Shown piece after piece: positions 6,099-12,459 of a stretch of DNA of 25,424 bases. Source of the stretch: a virus; the IMG/VR virus record IMGVR_UViG_3300035698_021379, positions 1 through 25,424 of that record; one strand, 5' to 3'. A model generated the notes under the pieces. It saw nothing but the letters and a program-made list of their open reading frames with translations, did not search any database and had not been told where the DNA came from. Within the stretch, counting starts at the first letter, position 1, and every line of letters begins with the position of its first letter. The translations under genes were made by a program, and so were the position numbers.

Positions 6099-8828
6099 GT
6101 GGATATAAAGATAATACGCGATGCATTTGAACTTTTACAAGAATCTGAGGTTAATGGAAAATCTTGGAAAGTTTTTTTAATAGAAGAAGGGTTATCAAAA
6201 AACGGTAAATATTATCCAGGTGATGTATTAAAGAAGTCAGCGCCTTTGTTTGAAAAAGCAAAGGCGTTTTTTTATCAGTTCAAGGGGAAGCATTTTGATC
6301 ACATCCCTCCAACAGTTGAAAACCTTCGCCCCGAAGGTTTTCCCAGACAGATAGCCGGTTGGTATAGTAACGTCAAATTTGAAGAAAATGTTGATGTGAA
6401 TGGCGAAAAAAGAAAAGGCCTAACAGCAATTCTTCATATACATGAGGGCGCGAAATGGCTTCGTGAAATGTTAAGCGATGCATGGAAACATGGCATGAAG
6501 CGAATATTGGGGTTATCAATTGATGCGGAAGGTGATCGTGTAACTAAATTTATTGATGGTAGAAATTTAGAAGTTGTTTCATCAATAAAACGAGTTTTTG
6601 GGGTTGATTTGGTGACACATCCCGCAGCGGGCGGGCAACTATTAAGATTATTGGCTAGCGAAACTAAAGAAGGAGGAAGACCAATGGATTGGGTTATTGA
6701 ATTAATGAAGAAGATTAGGCCTGATCTTCTTGAAGGTGTGAATCTCAGTGAAATTAAAGAATCTGAGATAAAAGAAGTTTTGGAAAAAGCACTTCAAGAA
6801 GCAGACGAGTCACAGAAGAAAGCCATCGAAGAGGCGAGAAAAAAGTTTGAAGAAGCAACAAAAGAAGAAAAGAAGAAGAAGGAAGAGGAAGAAAAGAAGA
6901 AGAAGGAAGAAGATGCTAAAAAGGCCGAAGAAGCAAAGAAATTAGAAGATGTTAAAAAGGCCGAAGAAGAAAAGAAGCAGAAAGAAGCTGAAGAGATAAA
7001 ATATCAGGAAGGCATCAAATCTGCTGATAAAGATACTAAAGAACTTCTTGAATCAAGCATGAAATCTATTAAAAAGAACAAGAAGTTTGAAGAAGCTGAT
7101 GGCAAAACAACTCTTAGTCAGGCTATTGGACTGATTAAGGAAAAGAAATATGCATTAGCATTAAATGTATTACAGAAGTGGCTTAGCGCGTATCCTGTTG
7201 ATAAAGAAGCTGATGAAAATGATACCGCGAAAGAGGTTAAATCTCTTGAGAAGAAGATTGAAGCGATAAATCTGAAAAATGATTTAGCTGAATGTGCTAA
7301 TCTTCTTGATATAGAGTTGAAAAATTCAAAGCTTCCTGAACCAGTTCAAAGTAAGGTGAAGAGAAATTTTGAAGGAAAGAAATTTGAAAAGAAATCTTTG
7401 GAAGAAGCAATCAAGATAGAAAAAGATACTCTTGCTAAACTTACTGAATCAGGTGATGTTGATTTAGGTGATTTAGATACTGATATTAGTATGGGTAGAA
7501 GTGGTGAGGAAAGGCTTCATGCGTCATTGGATCTTATGATCGATCCAGATTTTGAGGCTTCTGAAAAAGAAAAGTATGAAAATATCGATGGCTTTAAGAG
7601 CCTTCGTGAAGCATATGTAAAGTTCACAGGAGATATTGAGGTTTCTGGCCGTATACCCAAGAGTAGGTTGCAGGAATCGACATCTTCTGATTTTACATAC
7701 GCGCTAGGAACGTCCATAACAAGAAAAATGGTCAGAGATTATAAAGTTACTCCAGCATTATGGAAAGAACTTGCTGACGTAGTTTCTGTTAAGGATTTTA
7801 AGTCGCAGGAAATAATTCGCTGGGGTGGTTTCGCGAATCTAGAAACTGTGTCTGAATCAACATCTAGTGATTATCCGGAGATAACCGTTGCTCAGGATGA
7901 GGAAGCTACTTATTCAGCAGCGACTCGCGGTGGTTTGATTACTATCACAAGGAAGATGATTATCAACGATGATCTTAGAATGTTGAGAAAGATCCCTGCT
8001 AAGGCAACTCGCGCGGCAGTAAGAACATTAAATCGGTTTGTATTTGATTTAATGCTTTCAGCTCAGTCAACCGGCGCTGTCAACGCTGATGATATTTATG
8101 ACAGCTTAAAGCTTTATGATACTTCCGGTAAGCATTTCAATTATACTACTGAGGCATTGGATTATGATGCTTTAAGTGACATGATTGATAGAATGAGAGA
8201 GCAGAAAGAGCTTGGTTATAAGATAGCTTCAGATGCAGAAACAGCCGCAGATGCGACATCAGTTAGTGTAGCTGCTAGTGGTACTAATGTTAATGTCGGC
8301 GATTATTTGATGTGTGAAGCTGAATTTATAGGCCCTGTTTCTGCTGTAACTGCTACAGCTATTAGCGTAGCCGGTACGGGTCAACGCGGAGTATGGGGTT
8401 CAACGGCCGCAATTCACACAGTAGGTAAGTATTGGTATGTTGTAACTGATGATTTGATGTTAGAGCCAGGACTTCTTTGGGTTCCGACTGATTTAAGAGC
8501 TATTGCTCAATCATTAGAGACTAGTGATTATCAGGATGACACGCTTTCAAACAAGAATATGCTCAAGGGTTCATTTAAGACAAGAGCTGTTCCGAGAAAT
8601 TACCTTCGTGGTGATGTGAATAATTATTATCTTACTGCTAAAAAAGGCGATATTGAAATGATTGAAGTCGGCTTTTTAGGCGGTAGAGAGACTCCTGAAT
8701 TGCTTATTCAGGACGCTCCTGGTGTTGGTCATGTATTCACCAGAGATAATATTCGTTATAAATTGCGTCATGAATATGGTGGAGCTGTAGTAGATTATAG
8801 AGGCTTCCAGGGCGCTATAGTAACATAA
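6099..8828 (+). CDS. fused prohead protease, scaffold and major capsid protein
   Basis: A 909-residue protein with three parts. Residues 1-190 look like a prohead (S78/U35-type) protease: GKHFDHIP (63-70) supplies a candidate catalytic His, LGLSIDAEG (137-145) a candidate Ser, and VDLVTHPAAGG (169-179) is a family-type block. Residues about 196-460 are Glu/Lys/Ala-rich coiled coil, as in scaffolds, with a TPR-like piece near 338-368. Residues about 465-909 are an HK97-fold major capsid protein: QESTSSDF, LGTSITRKMV, RWGGFANLETVSE, then ITITRKMIINDDL (614-626) and PAKATRAAVRTLNRF. A small beta insertion (about 716-778, VNVGDYL...GTGQRGVWGSTAAIH) resembles a module common in virion proteins. 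The start is GTG with a GAAAGG Shine-Dalgarno. M196 has its own AGGAGG and could start a separate scaffold-capsid product. The cleavage sites are not known. Confidence 0.88.
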   Translation: MDIKIIRDAFELLQESEVNGKSWKVFLIEEGLSKNGKYYPGDVLKKSAPLFEKAKAFFYQFKGKHFDHIPPTVENLRPEGFPRQIAGWYSNVKFEENVDVNGEKRKGLTAILHIHEGAKWLREMLSDAWKHGMKRILGLSIDAEGDRVTKFIDGRNLEVVSSIKRVFGVDLVTHPAAGGQLLRLLASETKEGGRPMDWVIELMKKIRPDLLEGVNLSEIKESEIKEVLEKALQEADESQKKAIEEARKKFEEATKEEKKKKEEEEKKKKEEDAKKAEEAKKLEDVKKAEEEKKQKEAEEIKYQEGIKSADKDTKELLESSMKSIKKNKKFEEADGKTTLSQAIGLIKEKKYALALNVLQKWLSAYPVDKEADENDTAKEVKSLEKKIEAINLKNDLAECANLLDIELKNSKLPEPVQSKVKRNFEGKKFEKKSLEEAIKIEKDTLAKLTESGDVDLGDLDTDISMGRSGEERLHASLDLMIDPDFEASEKEKYENIDGFKSLREAYVKFTGDIEVSGRIPKSRLQESTSSDFTYALGTSITRKMVRDYKVTPALWKELADVVSVKDFKSQEIIRWGGFANLETVSESTSSDYPEITVAQDEEATYSAATRGGLITITRKMIINDDLRMLRKIPAKATRAAVRTLNRFVFDLMLSAQSTGAVNADDIYDSLKLYDTSGKHFNYTTEALDYDALSDMIDRMREQKELGYKIASDAETAADATSVSVAASGTNVNVGDYLMCEAEFIGPVSAVTATAISVAGTGQRGVWGSTAAIHTVGKYWYVVTDDLMLEPGLLWVPTDLRAIAQSLETSDYQDDTLSNKNMLKGSFKTRAVPRNYLRGDVNNYYLTAKKGDIEMIEVGFLGGRETPELLIQDAPGVGHVFTRDNIRYKLRHEYGGAVVDYRGFQGAIVT
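6240..6273 (+). terminator. intrinsic-terminator-like hairpin inside the protease coding segment
   Basis: CGCCTTTG (6241-6248) pairs perfectly with CAAAGGCG (6259-6266). The inner TTT/AAG extends the stem to 11 bp (one G-U) around a GAAA tetraloop (6252-6255). Seven T (6267-6273) follow at once. This is the full textbook form of a Rho-independent terminator, about 140 bases inside the open reading frame. It may act as an attenuator relieved by translating ribosomes. Coding constraint (A-P-L-F-E-K-A-K-A-F-F) is the alternative explanation. Confidence 0.55.
6318..6342 (+). other. perfect 11-bp hairpin within the protease coding segment
   Basis: GAAAACCTTCG (6318-6328) and CGAAGGTTTTC (6332-6342) are exact reverse complements around a CCC loop. 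It lies 45 bases after the terminator-like hairpin and has no T-tract. It could be RNA structure affecting translation or RNA processing, or a by-product of the conserved peptide N-L-R-P-E-G-F. Confidence 0.5.
6671..6686 (+). promoter_or_regulatory. internal ribosome binding site and in-frame start for a scaffold-capsid product
   Basis: AGGAGG (6671-6676) is a full-consensus Shine-Dalgarno. Seven bases later ATG (6684-6686) is codon 196 of the capsid gene, in frame and exactly where the protease ends and the coiled-coil scaffold begins. The upstream GTG has a poorer site. This mirrors the lambda C/Nu3 arrangement of an in-frame overlapping scaffold gene. The predicted product is 714 residues and lacks the protease. 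Confidence 0.65.
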
Positions 8829-8835
8829 ACCTAAC

Positions 8836-8892
8836 TTAACGGTAGGAGAGGCTAATAACCTCTCCTACTGGTAGTTTAAAAACTACCGTTAA
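8836..8892 (+). other. alternative hairpins between capsid and beta-helix genes
   Basis: Three pairings share bases. Hairpin A: GTAGGAGAGG (8842-8851) with CCTCTCCTAC (8859-8868), extendable to 12 bp with one G-U. Hairpin B: GGTAGTTT (8870-8877) with AAACTACC (8880-8887). Outer stem: TTAACGGTAG (8836-8845) with CTACCGTTAA (8883-8892). The outer stem competes with the base of A and with most of B. Neither hairpin is followed by a good T-tract, so a role in mRNA processing, stability or control of the next Shine-Dalgarno (8896-8900) seems likelier than simple termination. Confidence 0.55.
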
Positions 8893-8907
8893 AAAAGGAG
8901 AGCAACA

Positions 8908-9852
8908 ATGGGCATGCCGAATTATAAAAATGGTTTGAGGGTAATGGGTACTCCAGTAATGACAGGTAATGCATTCGCCGGTTGGTTCGGGACAGAAGCT
9001 TATTTTGTTGATGGAGATAGTGGAAGTGATAGCTATGATGGAAAAAAGCCTACTAGGGCTTTTGCTACAATTCAACATGCAATAGATAAAGCCGGTACGC
9101 AAGATACTATATATGTGAGAGTAAAGGCTCCTGATGCCGATGCTTCAGAGCCAGGCACATATGAAGAAGATTTAAGTATACCTTATGCCAAGCATGGCTT
9201 AAGAATAATTGGTGCTAGTCCTCAGATTGGTGTTTGGGGTGGCCCTAAGATTAAAAATGCTACCGCTACTACACTATTAGAAGTGTTAGCTTCAAATGTC
9301 CATCTTGAAAATTTGTCATTCAATTGCACAAGAAACAGCGGTTCATATGGTATATTACTAGATGGTAATACAGGATATACCACTAAAGCAGGGTCTGTTG
9401 GAGCTAATATAATCAATTGCTTCCTTAAAAATTCATCTGCAACTTATAGGGGAATTAGCTTAAACGGTGGATATGGCTCTTGCATATATGGTCTACATAC
9501 ATATAATGCCGAAAGCGCTGTATGGATGGGTAGTACATTGCCAAGTAACGATCATAGAGTTATAGACTGTGATTTTACTGATAACAATGGCGCTGCAGTC
9601 GCTTGTCATATTATAATTATGTCAGGGTTAAATGTTGGATTTGTAATTAAAAATTCTACATTTGGTAGGGCTACTAAATTTATTACCGTAGGCGGTAGCT
9701 GTAGTGGCATAATTTCTAAATGTCACTTTGAAGATCTTGTAGCTACGCTCGCTAATGCCGCTGGTAAGGTATCTATTACTGTTGGCACACATGTAGCTGT
9801 TACTGGATGTTTTGGCGGTGTTGGATTAGCTGTTATTCAAGATCAATCATAG
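8908..9852 (+). CDS. right-handed parallel beta-helix protein, probable virion decoration or spike
   Basis: A 314-residue protein. Residues 31-62 hold YFVDGDSGSDSYDG, then AFATIQHAIDKA, the typical opening of secreted or viral pectate-lyase-like beta-helix domains. The rest alternates short strands and turns (IIGASP, LENLSFNC, IINCFLKNSS, VIDCDFTDN, VIKNSTFG, IISKCHFED), one helix rung about every 22-28 residues. No signal peptide is seen, which suits a virion protein. A GGAGAG Shine-Dalgarno lies in the structured leader. Its position straight after the capsid gene suggests a capsid-surface or head-tail component; a host-glycan-binding or -cleaving spike is also possible, but no catalytic residues can be pointed out. 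Confidence 0.75.
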   Translation: MGMPNYKNGLRVMGTPVMTGNAFAGWFGTEAYFVDGDSGSDSYDGKKPTRAFATIQHAIDKAGTQDTIYVRVKAPDADASEPGTYEEDLSIPYAKHGLRIIGASPQIGVWGGPKIKNATATTLLEVLASNVHLENLSFNCTRNSGSYGILLDGNTGYTTKAGSVGANIINCFLKNSSATYRGISLNGGYGSCIYGLHTYNAESAVWMGSTLPSNDHRVIDCDFTDNNGAAVACHIIIMSGLNVGFVIKNSTFGRATKFITVGGSCSGIISKCHFEDLVATLANAAGKVSITVGTHVAVTGCFGGVGLAVIQDQS

Positions 9853-9885
9853 CATAAGCATAAAGCTGATAGGATAATTTGATTT

Positions 9886-10086
9886 ATGGCAAACATTATA
9901 ATCAAAGGCAAAAGTAGTGGCAATACTCGTAGTGAGCATGAACAAAATCTACGTAGTAGTGGATTTGGAAGCACGCTTACTAATGAGCAACTTGATAAAT
10001 GCAAATATCTTGAAAAAAAGGTAAAAGAAAGTACTGGAGCAAAAAATAGTTTTTTTAATCCAGTGCAAATAGATCAGATAAAATAA
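9886..10086 (+). CDS. small hypothetical protein
   Basis: A 66-residue hydrophilic protein that I do not recognise. It has a Ser/Gly/Arg-rich N-terminus (KGKSSGNTRSEHEQN) and an amphipathic Lys/Glu helix in the middle (LTNEQLDKCKYLEKKVKE). It lies 33 bases after the beta-helix gene with only a weak TAGGA site about 11 bases before the ATG. Its stop codon abuts the hairpin at 10087. Position in the structural operon suggests a minor virion or assembly protein, but this is inference only. Confidence 0.55.
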   Translation: MANIIIKGKSSGNTRSEHEQNLRSSGFGSTLTNEQLDKCKYLEKKVKESTGAKNSFFNPVQIDQIK

Positions 10087-10133
10087 GAATAGGGGGTGTA
10101 GAAATACATCCCTTATTCCATAAGTATAAGGGG
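10087..10133 (+). promoter_or_regulatory. competing hairpins ahead of the small zinc-ribbon gene
   Basis: GAATAGGGGGTGTA (10087-10100) pairs with TACATCCCTTATTC (10105-10118) over 14 bp (two G-U) around a GAAA tetraloop. Alternatively CCCTTAT (10110-10116) pairs with ATAAGGG (10126-10132), which would bury the AAGGGGG Shine-Dalgarno (10128-10134) of the next gene. The two folds exclude each other, so folding of the first would expose the ribosome site. There is no T-tract, so it is not an ordinary terminator. Confidence 0.55.
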
Positions 10134-10139
10134 GAAACA

Positions 10140-10283
10140 ATGAAATATTGCAAAAAATGCGGTGATGAATTAGATATAATAGATGGCAAAGAAATTTGTC
10201 CACGTTGTACTGAATCTGCTAAGACAGTAAAGGCACCTAAAGAGGCACCTAAAGAGGCACCTAAAGAGGCACCTAAAAAATAA
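10140..10283 (+). CDS. 47-residue zinc-ribbon protein with an APKE repeat tail
   Basis: A short gene of 47 codons. The N-terminal half (YCKKCGDEL ... EICPRCTE) has two CxxC pairs at C4/C7 and C20/C23, a minimal zinc ribbon. The C-terminal half is four A-P-K units joined by Glu, encoded by a 12-base tandem repeat, giving a rigid charged tail. A strong AAGGGGG Shine-Dalgarno lies six bases before the ATG, inside a possible occluding hairpin. Such mini zinc ribbons are common in phage head-tail regions. The function is unknown; binding nucleic acid or a virion protein through the ribbon is only a guess. Confidence 0.7.
   Translation: MKYCKKCGDELDIIDGKEICPRCTESAKTVKAPKEAPKEAPKEAPKK
10232..10279 (+). 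repeat. 12-base tandem repeat, four copies
   Basis: GGCACCTAAAGA is repeated in tandem from 10232; the fourth copy ends AAAA instead of AAGA. Copies are otherwise identical, which suggests recent expansion by slippage. The period is a multiple of three, so copy-number change keeps the reading frame of the 47-residue protein. Confidence 0.9.
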
Positions 10284-10299
10284 TTGACAAAATAGGGCG

Positions 10300-10331
10300 A
10301 GGAATAGTCAAGATTCGTTCTAGCTATTCCT
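10300..10331 (+). other. hairpin in the leader of the 118-residue structural gene
   Basis: AGGAATAG (10300-10307) pairs with CTATTCCT (10324-10331) across a 16-base loop, with one further G-U possible outside. A pyrimidine-rich stretch follows. It may be a weak terminator of the preceding gene or a leader structure. It is the third hairpin in successive gaps of this structural block. Confidence 0.35.
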
Positions 10332-10374
10332 TCTCCTTGTTTGAATATTAACGTATTGAAATAGGGAGGGCGAT

Positions 10375-10731
10375 ATGAAACAAACTAGTAGGGGTATGAT
10401 AAATACCATAAAAACCATCCTCGCGTCTGCACAAAGATCCGCTGGAGTTCAAGCATTTTCTAATTCGTTCAAAACTGCTTCCTGCAGTCAAATCCGTCTT
10501 TACGTAGACGTAACTGCTGAAACCGGCGCATCCACCCTTGACATCATAATACAGACATCTCCAGATAATTCAACATGGTATACCGCTACGACTATGACTC
10601 AAATTACCGCAATAGGGCAGTTTACAGATACTGCTACGGTAATAGGGCCATATATCAGGATAGCTTATACTATTGCTGGAACTGATTACACTTTCGCAAT
10701 TAAGATGTCAAAAAATAACTTGGTAAGTTAA
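10375..10731 (+). CDS. small beta-rich putative virion protein
   Basis: A 118-residue protein predicted to be mostly beta strand. The blocks IIIQTSPDNSTWYTAT, ITAIGQFTDT, GPYIRIAYTI and GTDYTFAIKMS follow the pattern of small phage beta-sandwich proteins (an S-P-D-x-S-x-W turn, then Y-I-R-I-x-Y and an aromatic edge strand). I do not know a named family with certainty. A strong AGGGAGG Shine-Dalgarno precedes the ATG. Position between capsid-associated genes and a baseplate-type Ig-domain gene suggests a head-tail, decoration or tail subunit. No enzymatic motif, membrane segment or signal peptide is visible. Confidence 0.6.
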   Translation: MKQTSRGMINTIKTILASAQRSAGVQAFSNSFKTASCSQIRLYVDVTAETGASTLDIIIQTSPDNSTWYTATTMTQITAIGQFTDTATVIGPYIRIAYTIAGTDYTFAIKMSKNNLVS

Positions 10732-10763
10732 GGCAAACCGATGAAAAATAAGGGGTGGATAAA

Positions 10764-11111
10764 ATGGCTACAAAAAATATTACTGTGTATCGCGGTGATA
10801 CGCATGTTTTAACTTGTATTTTTGAAGATAGAGCTGGCGCTAAATTAGATATTACAGGATGGAAACTTTACTTAACGATAAAATATAGTCCTGATGATTT
10901 AGACGCGGATGCAGTACTCACCAAAACAGTAACTTCCCACACTTTCCCACTTTTAGGCCGCAGTAAAATTACCATGACAGCCACAGAAACCGATTCTCTT
11001 TATGGCGATTATTATTATGATATTCAATATAAAAAGACTGATGGATCTATTCAGACGGCCTTAAGCGGCACAATGTTATTTACGAAAGATGAGACTAGAG
11101 GGACATCATAA
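10764..11111 (+). CDS. BppU-N-like immunoglobulin-fold baseplate protein
   Basis: A 115-residue protein when read from ATG 10764; a GTG nine bases earlier is in frame, but the AAGGGG(TGG) site fits the ATG better. The pattern VYRGDTHVLTC, KLDITGWKLYLTIK, AVLTKTVTSH, TMTATETDSLYGDYYYDIQY and a closing DGSIQTALSGTMLFTKDETRG is that of the phage BppU N-terminal Ig-like domain (baseplate upper protein family), which docks tail fibres or receptor-binding proteins on the baseplate. Only the Ig-like domain is present, so the protein may be a connector. Its stop overlaps the start of the LicC-like gene (TAATG), tying structural and glycan genes into one transcript. Confidence 0.7.
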   Translation: MATKNITVYRGDTHVLTCIFEDRAGAKLDITGWKLYLTIKYSPDDLDADAVLTKTVTSHTFPLLGRSKITMTATETDSLYGDYYYDIQYKKTDGSIQTALSGTMLFTKDETRGTS

Positions 11112-11845
11112 TGAAAGCTATTATTTTAGCAGCCGGGATAGGAAAAAGATTATATCAATATACAAATAATATACCTAAATGCATGGTTAAAGTTGATAAA
11201 AAAGAAATAATAAAGTGGGAAATTGAAGCTCTTCTACCATTTGACCTTGAAGAAATTATTGTGATTATAGGTTATAAAGGAAATTTAGTTAAAGAATTTA
11301 TTAATAATAATTTTTTAGTTGGTAATATTAAATTTATTGAAAATAAAGATTATTTAATTACCAGCAATTTACACTCTCTAAAATTAGGATTATCTAAAAT
11401 AAAAAATAAAGATGATATTTTAATTATAAATGGAGATTTAGTTTTTAGAAAAGATGTTGTAAATGAAATTTTAAAAAGTGATTATGAAAACGTGGTAGCA
11501 GTAAATAAAATACCTTGCAATGAAGAAGATATGAAAGTATGCATTAAAGATGTTGCTTATTTTGATAAATATAATTTTAATAGAATTTCTGAAATAAGTA
11601 AAGATATTCCTTTAGACAAAGCTAATGGCCAGGCATTAGGAATTTATAAAATAAAAGATGTTAATGTGTTAAAGAAAAAAACAGAAGAAATTGATAAGAT
11701 GAATTTCTTTAATGAAGCTATAAATCAAATGATAAAAGATGTATCTATTTTTTCTATAGATATTACACAATTTCAATCAATAGAAATTGATTTTCCTAAA
11801 GATTTAGAAGAAGCTAATACGATATTTAAAACGAAAGATCTGTAA
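11111..11845 (+). CDS. LicC-like nucleotidyltransferase (CTP:phosphocholine cytidylyltransferase type)
   Basis: A 244-residue GT-A-fold nucleotidyltransferase. The NTP-binding loop is LAAGIGKRL (residues 6-14), followed by PK at 22-23. IENKDYLITSNLHSL (76-90) resembles the family block of LicC-type enzymes (N-x-x-x-x-T-x-N-x-x-S-L) and INGDL (106-110) gives the metal-binding Asp. LicC activates phosphocholine to CDP-choline; related enzymes use other phospho-alcohols or sugar phosphates, so the substrate is not certain. It starts on the stop of the Ig-domain gene and its own stop overlaps the LicD-like gene, a pairing seen in bacterial lic loci. The pairing is the main support for the LicC reading over a generic hexose-1-phosphate nucleotidyltransferase. 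Confidence 0.72.
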   Translation: MKAIILAAGIGKRLYQYTNNIPKCMVKVDKKEIIKWEIEALLPFDLEEIIVIIGYKGNLVKEFINNNFLVGNIKFIENKDYLITSNLHSLKLGLSKIKNKDDILIINGDLVFRKDVVNEILKSDYENVVAVNKIPCNEEDMKVCIKDVAYFDKYNFNRISEISKDIPLDKANGQALGIYKIKDVNVLKKKTEEIDKMNFFNEAINQMIKDVSIFSIDITQFQSIEIDFPKDLEEANTIFKTKDL

Positions 11846-12459
11846 TGGGAACTGCTTTATATAAAATAAAAGAAAAAGCTAAATTAGCGTTATTTGATAT
11901 AAAAGATATATTAGATGATATGGGCATTGAATTTGTTTTGTTACAAGGAACATTACTCGGCGCTATTAGGGAAAATGATTTTATTGATACTGATGAAGAT
12001 ATGGACTTAGGCGCTAGAATATATGATGTAGCCCCTAGGGTAAAAGAATTAGTATCGCGGCTTCATGATAAAGGTTTTGGAACAAAGTTAGTAAGTTTAT
12101 CTTATAAATTTACTAAAGATATAAAAATATTTAGAAATTCTGTAAGAACGGACTTAGTTACGTATGATTTTTATAATAATAAAATGTTTCGGAGCTTAAG
12201 AAAATGGGATAAGATCAAAGTTTATGACAGAAAATTTATTGATAATTTAAAAGAGATAGATTTTTTAGGGAAACAGTTTAAAGTTTTTTCTGACGCAGAG
12301 GAGTGGTTAGAAATAGAATATGGCGCTCATTGGATAAAAAGAGAACATAGAAGTGGAAAGTTTACAACGGCTATGGTTAGTGGTTATTGGGAAGATATAA
12401 TTCTTAAAAATAAAGGTATTGATTACGGTAAAAACATTGAGGATATCTTAAAGATATGA
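11845..12459 (+). CDS. LicD-family phospho-ligand transferase
   Basis: A 204-residue protein with the LicD/fukutin hallmark: LLQGTLLGAIRENDFIDTDEDMDLG at residues 32-56, that is G-T-x-L-G-x-x-R then D-x-D-x-D-x-G for metal binding. The rest (EYGAHWI, WLEIEYG near 150-160) also fits the family. LicD enzymes move phosphocholine, or in relatives other phospho-groups such as ribitol-phosphate, from a CDP carrier onto a glycan. Its gene overlaps the LicC-like gene by one base (TAATG) and the next gene by four bases (ATGA). The two genes together predict making and attaching one CDP-activated group. The acceptor is not known. Confidence 0.82.
   Translation: MGTALYKIKEKAKLALFDIKDILDDMGIEFVLLQGTLLGAIRENDFIDTDEDMDLGARIYDVAPRVKELVSRLHDKGFGTKLVSLSYKFTKDIKIFRNSVRTDLVTYDFYNNKMFRSLRKWDKIKVYDRKFIDNLKEIDFLGKQFKVFSDAEEWLEIEYGAHWIKREHRSGKFTTAMVSGYWEDIILKNKGIDYGKNIEDILKI

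Noticed and set aside
10284-10312. TTGACA at 10284-10289 as a promoter before the 118-residue structural gene
   Set aside because: No acceptable -10 box lies 15-18 bases downstream, and the region is better explained by a hairpin.
10741-10809. Mini-frame of 23 codons starting ATG at 10741 that resembles a signal peptide
   Set aside because: It overlaps the well-supported Ig-domain gene in another frame and has no ribosome site of its own.
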